Positions 36,627 through 45,530 of a DNA stretch of 64,000 nt are shown in pieces. The notes under the pieces were generated by a model. The model made no database searches. It saw only the letters and a list, made by a program, of their open reading frames with translations, and was not told the DNA's origin. The DNA comes from Pelotalea chapellei (GTDB taxonomy: Bacteria > Desulfobacterota > Desulfuromonadia > Geobacterales > Pseudopelobacteraceae), in contig NZ_JAHDYS010000007.1 of the NCBI RefSeq assembly GCF_018531195.1, forward strand, positions 62,001 through 126,000. Reading direction: 5' to 3'. Position numbers and translations under genes: made by a program. Each line of letters begins with the position of its first letter. Within the stretch, counting starts at the first letter, position 1.

Positions 36627-37199
36627 TCAGTATAAGCCCTTCCCCAGCACCTCATCTGCAACTTTCCTCAGACTTTTGCGCCGGTCCATTGCTGTTTTCT
36701 GCAACAGACGATAGGCGGCCGCCTCAGTCAGCCCATTCAATTCCATTACCTTGCCTTTTGCCTTTTCAATTACCTTCTGATCCTCGATCGTTTCCTTCAG
36801 ATCTTCAATCCGCTCGCGCAAAACTTCGACCTCTTCAGTGTGGGCTACGGCGAGTGCAATTGCGGGAGCAAGATCCTGAGTCCGCAGAGGTTTGGTTAAA
36901 AAAGCGGCAATGCCGTTATCGGCTGCACGTTTCACAATCTCCGCATCGCATCGCTCGGCAAGCAGCAGCACGGGGATTTTGAGACGCGACCGGATCTCCA
37001 CCGCCGCGGCCAATCCGTTTTTTCCGGGTATATCGAGCCCCAGGATCACCAGGTCCGGATAGCAGCCAAAAGCCTTGTCAACAGCATTTATCCCGTCATG
37101 GCAGACCTCTATTTCCGTAAACCCCACCCTGTAGAGTTCGTTACTGAGGCTTAAAACAACTCCCGGATCAGTATCACTTATCAGTGCTGTACGTGCCAT
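36627..37199 (-). CDS. gnfR: ANTAR-domain nif antiterminator with degenerate receiver (GnfR type)
   Basis: About 190 residues from ATG 37199 (an ATG directly before it is also possible) behind GGGGGG. N-terminal receiver-like domain, then a coiled coil (about 115-140) and an ANTAR RNA-binding domain (KVIEKAKGKVMELNGLTEAAAYRLLQKTAMDRRKSL, given here in outline). ANTAR proteins bind paired hairpins in nascent RNA and prevent termination; in Geobacter the homologue GnfR acts on nif leaders. In the receiver the phospho-acceptor position is Gly (LGLDIPG) and the switch Thr/Ser is Ala, so phosphorylation at the usual site is doubtful. Confidence 0.85.
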   Translation of the reverse strand: MARTALISDTDPGVVLSLSNELYRVGFTEIEVCHDGINAVDKAFGCYPDLVILGLDIPGKNGLAAAVEIRSRLKIPVLLLAERCDAEIVKRAADNGIAAFLTKPLRTQDLAPAIALAVAHTEEVEVLRERIEDLKETIEDQKVIEKAKGKVMELNGLTEAAAYRLLQKTAMDRRKSLRKVADEVLGKGLY

Positions 37200-37378
37200 C
37201 ATTCCCCCCGATACCAAAAGTGATGACACCCTTTGTGCATCGCCCGTGCCAGCATGTCAGAGCAGCGATAACAGAGGCGCCAAAAGCTTATCTTGTGCTT
37301 GACGGTGGCTGGTTGAACGACTACAAATGAAAGTTGCAACTTTTTTAATTTTTAATTCTTTTTGGGATATTATCGTGA

Positions 37379-37486
37379 CCCTCAAAATACGACCGCTACA
37401 GCAAGGAAGAACTGATCAAAATCATTGAAGAGCCACCGGAAACCGAGACTGGGACTGGTATGGGAGCGAGACGATATCGAGAATAG
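37379..37486 (+). pseudogene. Short coding remnant before the Fic gene
   Basis: A 35-codon open frame without a start reads KYDRYSKEELIKIIEE and then degenerates. That opening resembles the N terminus of some restriction-system methyltransferases or similar accessory proteins. It could equally be chance. The remaining 37200-37378 stretch shows only AT-rich sequence. Confidence 0.25.
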
Positions 37487-37495
37487 GGGTTTCTT

Positions 37496-38623
37496 ATGAG
37501 AATGGAGGAGTTCAACTCCGGGGTCTTCAAACAGCAATATCAATATAAAAGTTTTTCGCCATCACTTGTCAACCAGGTCTGGACCTGGGAAGAGCCAAAA
37601 GTGAACACCTTGCTGGAAAAGGCCACGCAGGCTCTGAGTGCGCTAAATGCCTATTCGCTTATTGTTCCCAATGTGGACATTTTCATCCGCATGCATATTG
37701 TGAAGGAGGCCAATAAATCAAGCCGCATTGAAGGCACTCTGACGGAGATGGATGAGGCCCTGATGGATGTGGAGCAGCTTAGCCCGGAAAAGCGGGATGA
37801 CTGGCATGAAGTGCATAATTATGTAAAGGCCATGAATCAGGCACTTGTGTCTTTGGAAAAACTACCGTTATCAAATCGGTTATTGAAGGACACTCACGCT
37901 ATCTTACTTCAAGGGGTGCGAGGCGACCGCAAGACCCCTGGGTACTACCGCACAAGCCAAAACTGGATTGGTGGTTCAAGTCTGCAGGACGCAGTTTTTA
38001 TCCCTCCCCATCAGGCTGAGATTGATGAGCTTATGGCTGATTTGGAAAAATTCTGGCACAATGACGAAATTGATGTGCCCCATTTGATTCGCATCGCCAT
38101 TAGCCATTACCAGTTTGAAACCATACATCCTTTTCTTGATGGCAATGGCAGGATCGGACGCCTGTTAATCACCTTATATCTGGTCAGCCATGGTATGCTG
38201 CACAAACCATCCCTCTACCTTTCCGATTATTTCGAAAAAAACAAAGGGGCTTACTATGACGCCCTCACCACGGTCAGATCCTCAAATAATTTACTGCATT
38301 GGATCAAGTTCTTTCTTGTAGCCGTTATTAATACTGCTGAAAGAGGGCAGGAAACATTCAGGAGTATTCTGGCCTTGAAAAATGAGGTAGATGGACAAAT
38401 TGTTTCACTTGGTAGGAGAGCTGAAAATGCGCGCAACCTTTTATTGCGTCTCTATCAGAATCCACTTGTCAATGCCTCTTCTGTTTCCACCATGCTTGAT
38501 CTTACTCCCCGGGCAGCCAATGCCTTGATAAACGACATGGTCAGCTTGGGCGTTCTGAAAGAAGTTACGGGATTTAAACGTAATCGCCTTTTTATGTTCG
38601 AAAAGTATATGCACCTTTTTTAG
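37496..38623 (+). CDS. Fic-domain AMP-transferase-like protein (class II, N-terminal inhibitory helix)
   Basis: 375 residues. Inhibitory motif SSRIEGT at 75-81, active-site motif HPFLDGNGRIGR at 211-222, and a C-terminal winged-helix-like region (about 300-370, ASSVSTMLDLTPRAANALINDMVSLGVL). Fic enzymes usually attach AMP to target hydroxyls; the intact inhibitory Glu suggests an autoinhibited enzyme. The ATG at 37496 has only a weak site. A 52 bp palindrome lies just after the gene. The target is unknown; likely accessory gene content. Confidence 0.9.
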   Translation: MRMEEFNSGVFKQQYQYKSFSPSLVNQVWTWEEPKVNTLLEKATQALSALNAYSLIVPNVDIFIRMHIVKEANKSSRIEGTLTEMDEALMDVEQLSPEKRDDWHEVHNYVKAMNQALVSLEKLPLSNRLLKDTHAILLQGVRGDRKTPGYYRTSQNWIGGSSLQDAVFIPPHQAEIDELMADLEKFWHNDEIDVPHLIRIAISHYQFETIHPFLDGNGRIGRLLITLYLVSHGMLHKPSLYLSDYFEKNKGAYYDALTTVRSSNNLLHWIKFFLVAVINTAERGQETFRSILALKNEVDGQIVSLGRRAENARNLLLRLYQNPLVNASSVSTMLDLTPRAANALINDMVSLGVLKEVTGFKRNRLFMFEKYMHLF

Positions 38624-38636
38624 GTGTTTCAGAAAC

Positions 38637-38688
38637 ATGAGATTCCATATTTTCTTTTTTAGCAAAAAAGTAAAATATGGAATCTCAT
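38637..38688. repeat. Long palindrome after the Fic gene
   Basis: ATGAGATTCCATATTTT (38637-38653) and its exact complement (38672-38688), extended by CTTTTTT / AAAAAAG with a one-base bulge and an AGC loop. It can form a 24 bp stem; probably a bidirectional terminator, or an operator of the Fic gene. Confidence 0.85.
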
Positions 38689-38781
38689 AGTGTATTTTAT
38701 TTTGGAAAAGTGAAATATAACTTCTCCTTTTCGATAATTCCAAACAGCACCACTTAAAATGCTGACATGTAACGGATAATT

Positions 38782-41022
38782 ATGGACCTGCTCAAAAACC
38801 TCAACCCGCCCCAAAAGGAAGCCGTGCTGCATGGCGAAGGGCCTCTGCTGATCCTTGCCGGTGCCGGCTCAGGCAAGACGCGCGTCATCACTCACCGCAT
38901 CGTCAATCTGATCCATAACCACGGGGTCCGCGCCTGGAACATTCTGGCGGTGACTTTCACCAACAAGGCGGCAAAAGAAATGGCCGAGCGGGTTGGCAAG
39001 CTGCTGGGAGGGGGCGACCTACCCCGCATCTCCACCTTCCATTCCGCCTGCGGCTACATATTGCGCAAGGAAATTCACCACCTCGGCTATGAATCCAATT
39101 TTGCGGTCTATGATGACAGGGATGCGGAGCGGCTGCTCAAGGATGTCCTTATCCAGCTGGACCTGGATGATAAAAAATTCCCGGCCAAAGTTATCGGTGC
39201 CAAAATTGATGATTACAAGAACCGGGGACTGTTTCCCGAAGACATCGACTCGGTCTCAACGGGTGATATATTCAATTCAAAGGTGGTTGAAGTCTATGCC
39301 TGCTATCAGGAGCGGCTGAGGAAGTGCAATGCTCTTGATTTCGGGGATCTGATGATCCAGACCGTGCGGTTGCTGACAAAATTTCCCGAGGTGCGTCACC
39401 GCTATCAGGAACGCTTCCAGTGGATCATGGTGGATGAGTATCAGGATACCAATCCGGTGCAGTATCATCTGATACGCCTCTTGGCTGGAGAGCGCAAAAA
39501 TCTTTGCGTGGTTGGTGACGATGACCAGTCTATCTATTCCTGGCGCGGAGCCGACATCCGCAACATCCTTGAGTTCGAGAAAGATTTTCCCGGCGTCAAG
39601 GTCATTCGGCTGGAGCAGAACTACCGGTCCACGTCGAGGATTCTAAAAGCGGCGGGCGAAGTGGTAAAGCAGAACTTCGGCCGCAAAGGCAAGACCCTTT
39701 GGACTGAAAACCCGGAAGGGGAGCCGATCCAGTACCGCCGGGTGGACTCGGACCGGGAAGAGGCCCGTTTTGTCAGCCGCGAGATCTATAACCTGCGGGG
39801 CACGGGGATTCCGCTGGAGGAGATGGCCGTTTTCTATCGTACCAATGCCCAGTCACGGCAGATTGAGGAGGCGCTGGTTTCCGAAGCGATCCCTTATCAT
39901 ATTGTTGGTGGGGTCCGCTTCTATGCCCGAATGGAGATCAAGGATATCCTCGCCTACCTGCGGGTGCTGGACAACCCGGCCGATGAAATATCTCTGAAGC
40001 GGATCATCAACGTTCCGGCCAGGGGCATCGGTGCCGCCACGATCGACCGGATCTCATTCCAGGCCGCCAGCAACGGAACAACTCTGTATCAGGCGCTGCA
40101 GGAAGCCCCCACAGGCAGCCTGCTCGGCTCCGGCCCCCGCGGCAAGGTAGCTGCCTTTGCGATTATGATGGAAAGTTTCCGGGACCTGCTCGCCTCAAAG
40201 GATCTGGTCAACATCACCAGGGTTGTGATGGAGGAAAGCGGATATCTGACACGGCTGAAAGAGAGCCGGGACGAGGAAGATGCCGAACGCGTTGAAAACC
40301 TGGAACAGCTGGTGGCGGCTGTGGAGGAGTTCAGCGAGAAGAATCCGGAAGCCGGACTATCGGAATTCCTGGAACAGGTCTCGCTGGTTTCAGATCTGGA
40401 GCAGGACGAACATGGCAAGCCCTCCGTCACCCTGATGACTCTACATGCTGCCAAGGGCCTGGAGTTCAAGGCGGTATTCATGATCGGGATGGAAGAACGC
40501 CTCTTTCCCCATATCCGTGCCCTGGACGATCTGGACGGCATGGAGGAAGAGCGCCGTCTCTGCTACGTCGGCATGACCCGGGCACGGGAGCGGCTTTACC
40601 TGCTCAATGCCCGTCGTCGCTACCTTTTCGGCCAGGAACAGTCCAACCAGCCTTCACGTTTTCTGCGGGATATTCCGGCAGAACTTCTCGATGAAGGAGA
40701 CAATGCATCCCTCTTTCAGGTTTCTCGACCCCAGCCTTCCGGATACCGGTCCCAGGCCCCCGGCACCCAGTCCCCGCCCCCGGTGCACAATCTGGCCGCT
40801 GCGGCTGCCTATTCGGGTTCCGAAGAGATCGAGATAATCCCTGAACCGCCCGACGAGCAGGAGGGAGTCGTTATCGGCATGAAAGTGCGCCACGCCAAAT
40901 TTGGTCTGGGCACGATCCGCAAGACAGAGGGAAGCGGTGATTCCCAGAAGGTGATTGTCTGGTTCAACTCCGTGGGTCCTAAAAAGCTTATGCTGCGCTT
41001 CGCGGGTCTGGAAAGAGCATAA
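38782..41022 (+). CDS. UvrD/PcrA-type ATP-dependent DNA helicase
   Basis: 746 residues, superfamily 1A. Motif I GAGSGKT (27-33), motif II VDEYQDTN, motif III GDDDQSIYSWRGAD, motif IV EQNYRS, motif V LMTLHAAKGLEF, motif VI YVGMTRARERL. The C terminus has the Tudor-like segment seen in PcrA (KVRHAKFGLGTI, KVIVWFNSVGPKKLMLRFAGLERA). It unwinds DNA in repair and replication fork restart. Followed by repeat DNA, so probably monocistronic. Confidence 0.94.
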   Translation: MDLLKNLNPPQKEAVLHGEGPLLILAGAGSGKTRVITHRIVNLIHNHGVRAWNILAVTFTNKAAKEMAERVGKLLGGGDLPRISTFHSACGYILRKEIHHLGYESNFAVYDDRDAERLLKDVLIQLDLDDKKFPAKVIGAKIDDYKNRGLFPEDIDSVSTGDIFNSKVVEVYACYQERLRKCNALDFGDLMIQTVRLLTKFPEVRHRYQERFQWIMVDEYQDTNPVQYHLIRLLAGERKNLCVVGDDDQSIYSWRGADIRNILEFEKDFPGVKVIRLEQNYRSTSRILKAAGEVVKQNFGRKGKTLWTENPEGEPIQYRRVDSDREEARFVSREIYNLRGTGIPLEEMAVFYRTNAQSRQIEEALVSEAIPYHIVGGVRFYARMEIKDILAYLRVLDNPADEISLKRIINVPARGIGAATIDRISFQAASNGTTLYQALQEAPTGSLLGSGPRGKVAAFAIMMESFRDLLASKDLVNITRVVMEESGYLTRLKESRDEEDAERVENLEQLVAAVEEFSEKNPEAGLSEFLEQVSLVSDLEQDEHGKPSVTLMTLHAAKGLEFKAVFMIGMEERLFPHIRALDDLDGMEEERRLCYVGMTRARERLYLLNARRRYLFGQEQSNQPSRFLRDIPAELLDEGDNASLFQVSRPQPSGYRSQAPGTQSPPPVHNLAAAAAYSGSEEIEIIPEPPDEQEGVVIGMKVRHAKFGLGTIRKTEGSGDSQKVIVWFNSVGPKKLMLRFAGLERA

Positions 41023-41056
41023 TTTCGAATGTCATCCACCTGCAGTAAGGTTTTAC

Positions 41057-41100
41057 CCTTCTCCCTGGGGAGAAGGTGCCCAGAGGGCGGATGAGGGAGT
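41057..41100. repeat. CTCCC/GGGAG REP-like element after the helicase (family D)
   Basis: CCTTCTCCctgGGGAGAAGG hairpin followed by GGGCGGATGAGGGAG, the widespread form of this repeat. Could serve as a terminator. Confidence 0.7.
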
Positions 41101-41165
41101 TTTTCCAGAAGCTACTGCACTCTACCAATCTGATAGTATAAATCTAACAAACTGCTGAATAATTT

Positions 41166-41350
41166 AGGTTATTCAAAAATAGTCAGATCGTCGCACCCGG
41201 AGAAAGCCCCGCGGAGGTGTTATCCAACATCCGTCGCACACTTTCACCTGTGAAAGTGGACCGCGAAGGCGCCCGAAGGGTGAGGCCGCAGGCCGAAGTC
41301 ACAAGGCGGCTTTCGAGGACGGCGGCGAGATGGCTGTTTTTCAACAACCT
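41166..41350 (+). repeat. Long family A variant, left direct repeat of the antiporter cassette
   Basis: Begins AGGTTATTCAAAAATAGTCA and GATCGTCGCACC, contains CGCGGAGG, the stem CTTTCACCTGTGAAAG, CCGCGAAGGCGCCCGAAGGG, and ends GGCGGCGAGATGGCTG then TTTTTCAACAACCT. Ends are imperfect inverted repeats. The rest of 41023-41364 holds only the element at 41057 and AT-rich sequence. Confidence 0.85.
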
Positions 41351-41364
41351 GTACGGGAGACCGG

Positions 41365-43410
41365 ATGGAACACGCAGCACTACAGGACATGGTAATCCTT
41401 TTCGGACTTGCCCTAATTACGGTACTTCTCTTCCGCAAGCTGATGTTTCCCACCATCATCGGTTTTCTGGTTACCGGCATCCTTGCCGGTCCCCGAGCGC
41501 TCGCTTTCATCAAGGATGCACATCAGGTCGAGCAAATGGCCGAGATAGGGGTGATGCTGCTGCTGTTCAGCATCGGCATCGAACTCTCCCTCAAGGAACT
41601 GATGCGCATCAAGCATCTGCTGCTCTGGGGAGGAGGCTTGCAGGTGCTGGTCACCATTTTGGCCGTTGCCGCAGCAAGCTCCCTCTTTGGATTCCCGATG
41701 CAACAGTCACTTTTTTTCGGGTTTCTTGCGGCTCTCTCCAGCACTGCTATCCTGATGAAGCTGCTCATCGATGCAGGACAGGTTGATGCTCCTCAAGGCA
41801 AACTTGCCATGGGCATCCTCATTTTTCAGGATCTCTGCATTGTGCCGCTGATGCTGCTGACCCCGCTTCTGGCAGGCAATGGCGGCAGCATAAACTCACT
41901 GCTGTCCATCGCCGCCAAGGCCGTGGCCGTGATTCTAGCGGCTCACTACGGCTCCCGGTTTCTGGTACCGTGGATATTCAAACAGGTAGTCAGGACCAGA
42001 AGCCGCGAACTCTTCATCCTGACGATCATCTTCATCGGTCTCGGCACCGCCTGGCTGACAGCCCTGGCCGGCCTTTCACTTGCACTGGGCGCTTTCATTG
42101 CCGGGCTGGCCATCTCGGAATCGGAATACAGCCACCAGGCCCTGGGGGATATTATCCCCTTCCGTGAAGCCTTCATGAGCCTGTTCTTCATTTCAGTAGG
42201 CATGCTGCTCGACCCTTCCATTCTGCTTACCTACCCGCTCCAGATTGCTACACTGGTGTGCGCCATTTTAGTGATTAAAACGGTTGTGACCACAGGGGCG
42301 GCCATGGCACTGGGGGTGCCGATGCGCATCGCCATCCTCGCAGCACTTTCCCTGGCCCAGATCGGCGAGTTTTCCTTTGTGCTCTCCCAATCGGGAGTCA
42401 AGTTCGGGCTGCTGACGCCCGAACTGTACCAGATCTTCCTGGCCGCCTCCATTGCCACCATGAGTCTTACTCCACTCTGCCTGAAATACTCTGTCCGCTT
42501 TGCCGATATGATCATTGCTTTCCTGCCCAACAGGCTCACTCGCGGCAGAGGTGTGCTATCTCATCATGTGAAGCCGGCCGCATTGAACGATCATGTAATT
42601 ATTGTCGGCTACGGGGTTAATGGAAAAAATCTGGCTCGAGTTCTCAAAAATCTGGACATCAACTATGTTGTCATTGAAACCAACCCTTTTACCGTCAAGA
42701 AAGAGGGTAAAAAAGGAACTCATATCATTTTCGGAGATGCCTCCAAACAGGAGGTGCTCGAGTACGCCCATCTGGACAAAGCCCGCGAAATGGTGATTGC
42801 CATCTCCGATGCTGCCGCCAGCCGCAGGGTTGCGGCCCAGGCCCGGCAGGGCAATCCTTCAATCCACATCATCGTCAGAACCCGCTATGTGCTGGAGGTG
42901 GAGCCGCTTTATAAACTGGGGGTCAATGAGGTTATCCCCGAGGAGTTTGAAACATCGATCGAGATCCTTTCGCGTGTTCTTAGGAACTATCTCGTCCCTC
43001 AGGATGACATCGAACGCTGCATTGCCGATGTGCGCAGCGACGGCTATGAGATGCTGCGCACCATCAGCCGCAGACACAGCCATGCCGTCGGCATCAGCGG
43101 CTATCTTTCCGGTGCCGAAATAGCAACATTTCGCGTACACGCAGGCTCGGCTCTGGAAGGGACATCACTGCGGGAAGGGGTTTTGAGGAGCAGGTCCGGT
43201 GCCACCATCCTGACCATCAAGCGGGGCGAGGAACTCATGCCGAATCCTGACCCGGTCTGGGAACTTCAGGAAGGGGATATCGTACTGCTGTTGGGAACTC
43301 CGGAACAATTGGCTGCTGCCGGGAAATTATTCGAAGCGGGGAAAGGGAAGCAAAGTGCAGTATCTGTAAACAGGGATCAAAAAGGAGAGCGTTATGAAAA
43401 TACCTGGTAA
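41365..43410 (+). CDS. CPA2-family cation:proton antiporter with TrkA-N and TrkA-C domains (KefB-like)
   Basis: 681 residues. About 12 membrane helices over residues 1-390 (LIVTGILAGP-type region, GVMLLLFSIGIELSL, FFISVGMLLDPS), then a Rossmann-type TrkA-N domain with VIIVGYGVNGKNLAR (about 405-530) and a TrkA-C domain (about 590-665). It likely exchanges K+ or Na+ for protons under nucleotide control. GGGAGA precedes the ATG. The next gene overlaps it by 17 bp. The pair lies between two long direct repeats. Confidence 0.9.
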   Translation: MEHAALQDMVILFGLALITVLLFRKLMFPTIIGFLVTGILAGPRALAFIKDAHQVEQMAEIGVMLLLFSIGIELSLKELMRIKHLLLWGGGLQVLVTILAVAAASSLFGFPMQQSLFFGFLAALSSTAILMKLLIDAGQVDAPQGKLAMGILIFQDLCIVPLMLLTPLLAGNGGSINSLLSIAAKAVAVILAAHYGSRFLVPWIFKQVVRTRSRELFILTIIFIGLGTAWLTALAGLSLALGAFIAGLAISESEYSHQALGDIIPFREAFMSLFFISVGMLLDPSILLTYPLQIATLVCAILVIKTVVTTGAAMALGVPMRIAILAALSLAQIGEFSFVLSQSGVKFGLLTPELYQIFLAASIATMSLTPLCLKYSVRFADMIIAFLPNRLTRGRGVLSHHVKPAALNDHVIIVGYGVNGKNLARVLKNLDINYVVIETNPFTVKKEGKKGTHIIFGDASKQEVLEYAHLDKAREMVIAISDAAASRRVAAQARQGNPSIHIIVRTRYVLEVEPLYKLGVNEVIPEEFETSIEILSRVLRNYLVPQDDIERCIADVRSDGYEMLRTISRRHSHAVGISGYLSGAEIATFRVHAGSALEGTSLREGVLRSRSGATILTIKRGEELMPNPDPVWELQEGDIVLLLGTPEQLAAAGKLFEAGKGKQSAVSVNRDQKGERYENTW

Positions 43411-43891
43411 ACTTCCTGCTATTCTAATTGCTATAGTCTTTTGCCTGACAATCGGCACACCAGGTCCGGCCGCCGCATCCAGTTCTCCGGAATACAGGCT
43501 TTCAAAAGGGCAGACCGTCTATGTGCCTGTATATTCCAATGTTTTCACCGGACCCAGGAAATTGCCTTATCAACTGGCGGCTACGCTGAGCATCAGAAAC
43601 ACAGATCCATCCGCTTCACTGCGCCTGACAGCCATTGATTACTTTGATACCGGCGGAAAATTGGTCAGGCGCCATATCGAAAAACCGTTTATTCTCGGTC
43701 CGCTGGCATCAACCTATATTCACATCGGAGAAAAAGACACCACCGGAGGGTTCGGGGCAAACTTCGTGGTCAGGTGGCAGGCCGACCGGCTGGTAAACGT
43801 ACCAATCATTGAGTGTGTCATGATCGGAACCACATCCGGTCAAGGTATCTCGTTTGTGAGTCAAGGTCAGGAAATCAAGGAAAGTCCATAG
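43394..43891 (+). CDS. DUF3124 family exported protein
   Basis: 165 residues. Signal peptide at 1-28 (LPAILIAIVFCLTIGTPGPAAAS), then the domain pattern GQTVYVPVYSNVF, AATLSIRNTD, DYFDTGGKLVR, GANFVVRW and VMIGTTSGQGISFVSQG, which I recognise as DUF3124. Function is not established. AAGGAGAG precedes ATG 43394 inside the end of the antiporter gene, implying co-expression; a periplasmic partner of the antiporter is possible. Confidence 0.82.
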   Translation: MKIPGKLPAILIAIVFCLTIGTPGPAAASSSPEYRLSKGQTVYVPVYSNVFTGPRKLPYQLAATLSIRNTDPSASLRLTAIDYFDTGGKLVRRHIEKPFILGPLASTYIHIGEKDTTGGFGANFVVRWQADRLVNVPIIECVMIGTTSGQGISFVSQGQEIKESP

Positions 43892-43915
43892 ATCTTGTTC
43901 TTGCTGTAGGAGATT

Positions 43916-44098
43916 AGGTTGTTCAAAAATAGTCAGATCGTCGCACCCGCAGGAAGCCGTGCGGAGACATGAACTTGATCCGTCGCACACTTTCACATGT
44001 GAAAGTGGACCGCGAAGGCGCCCGAAGGGTGAGGCCGCAGGCCGAAGTCACAAGTGGCTGACGAGGATGGCGGCGAGATGGCTGTTTTTCAACAGCCT
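43916..44098 (+). repeat. Long family A variant, right direct repeat of the antiporter cassette
   Basis: Same order of blocks and same orientation as 41166-41350, with near-identical CGAAGGCGCCCGAAGGGTGA core and ends AGGTTGTTCAAAAATAG and TTTTTCAACAGCCT. Confidence 0.85.
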
Positions 44099-44110
44099 AC
44101 TAGGGACCTT

Positions 44111-45463
44111 CTACAGCACCACGCTGTGCAGGTCCCTCTGCTTATAGCGCCAGGCAAAAGCCGCACCGCGGAAGTACCAGTCGATCAGAAATACTCCCCA
44201 CACGGCATACAGCGAAAGATGCAGCCAGCTGGCCGCCACCCATGACAAAGCGACACGAATCCCCCACATGGCAACCAATGTCACTATGAAGACATAGAAG
44301 GTGTCGCCTGTGCCACGCAGACTGCCGGCATAGACGAAGGATATTGCCAGCGGCACCTGGGCAAACGCCACCAACCGCAGAAACATGCTCCCCTTTTCTA
44401 TGACATCCGCATCATGAGTAAACAGGCCTATCAGATGATGGGGCAGCAGAAAGAAAACCAGCGCCATGACAGTCATGACAATGATCGCAAGCCGCAGCGC
44501 CTCCGTATGACTGATATGGGCCCGACGAAGCTTTTTCGCACCCAGTGCCTGGCCCATCAGAGTGGCAGCGGCGATGCCCATGCCGGCCCCCGGCATGAAC
44601 GAGAGCGACTCGATTGAAAGTCCGATCTGATGGGCAGCATAGGCGCTGGTGCCGTAGCCGATGATGAAACTGGAATAGAAGAGCTGACCGCTCTGCTGGG
44701 CGATGCGCTCCAACGCCACCGGCCAGCCGACACGCCAGACCCGGTCAAACTGGGAGAAATCGGGACGGCCGAAGATGATATATTTCTTGCGCAGTGCCTG
44801 CAGCAGCAGATAGGCGAAGCCGATGAATTCCGAGGTATTGATCGCGATAGCCGCCCCTTTCACTCCCAGGGCAGGCAGGCCGAACTTGCCGTAGATCAGC
44901 GGCCAAGCCATAAGGACATGGAGAATGTTGACCACAATGATCGCTTCCATCGGGGTACGAGTATCGCCGACACCATGCATGATTGCCGAGAGAATGTTCA
45001 GCCCGGTAGTCCAGATCAGACAGAGAAACACAAGCCGGGTATATTCCGCGGCCAGCGCCTGTACATCCGGGGCAGCTCCCATGAGACGGGCGACGTCTCC
45101 ACCCCAGGCAGATCCCAGCACCGTACAGACTGCAGTCATTCCCAGACAGACAAGACAGCAGACATAGGCAGCACGCCCGCTGTCATCCCTGCGCCCTGCG
45201 CCCCAGAGATGGGCAATGACCACCGTTGCCCCGGTAGACAGCCCCCAGAAGACCGTCATGGTAACGAACATCAGCAGCTGGCCAAGACCGGTTGCTGCGA
45301 TGGCCCCCGCCCCCAACCCGCCAGTGAGAAAGATATCTACAATTGAAACGAGCCGCTGAAACAGGGATGACAGCAGCACCGGCATGGAAAGGCGGAATAC
45401 ATCGCGACGAATCGAGACCGGTTTACGGCGGGAAGGGCCAAATAGCTTGTGCATGAACAGCAT
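44111..45463 (-). CDS. MATE-family multidrug or metabolite exporter
   Basis: 450 residues, about 12 membrane helices, two MatE halves. Typical MATE openings: RLSMPVLLSSLFQRLVSIVDIFLTGGLGAGAIAATG and, in the second half, GAGMGIAAATLMGQALGAKKLRRA (quoted in part). It exports cationic compounds against a Na+ or H+ gradient; the substrate is unknown. AAAGGATC precedes the ATG. It lies just downstream of the flagellar terminator and is read separately. Confidence 0.93.
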   Translation of the reverse strand: MLFMHKLFGPSRRKPVSIRRDVFRLSMPVLLSSLFQRLVSIVDIFLTGGLGAGAIAATGLGQLLMFVTMTVFWGLSTGATVVIAHLWGAGRRDDSGRAAYVCCLVCLGMTAVCTVLGSAWGGDVARLMGAAPDVQALAAEYTRLVFLCLIWTTGLNILSAIMHGVGDTRTPMEAIIVVNILHVLMAWPLIYGKFGLPALGVKGAAIAINTSEFIGFAYLLLQALRKKYIIFGRPDFSQFDRVWRVGWPVALERIAQQSGQLFYSSFIIGYGTSAYAAHQIGLSIESLSFMPGAGMGIAAATLMGQALGAKKLRRAHISHTEALRLAIIVMTVMALVFFLLPHHLIGLFTHDADVIEKGSMFLRLVAFAQVPLAISFVYAGSLRGTGDTFYVFIVTLVAMWGIRVALSWVAASWLHLSLYAVWGVFLIDWYFRGAAFAWRYKQRDLHSVVL

Positions 45464-45483
45464 GTTGATCCTTTAAACGAAAA

Positions 45484-45507
45484 AAGCGGGATCAAATGAT
45501 CCCGCTT
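45484..45507 (-). terminator. Terminator of the flagellar flgF-flgL unit
   Basis: AAGCGGGATCA-TT-TGATCCCGCTT on the minus strand with a following TTTTTT; perfect 11 bp stem. Confidence 0.92.
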
Positions 45508-45530
45508 AGAAACTTGTTGAAGCCCTTTTA

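Noticed and set aside
41166-44098. Composite transposon around the antiporter genes
   Set aside because: The flanking repeats encode no transposase and carry no recognised insertion-sequence gene, so only a repeat-flanked cassette is claimed.
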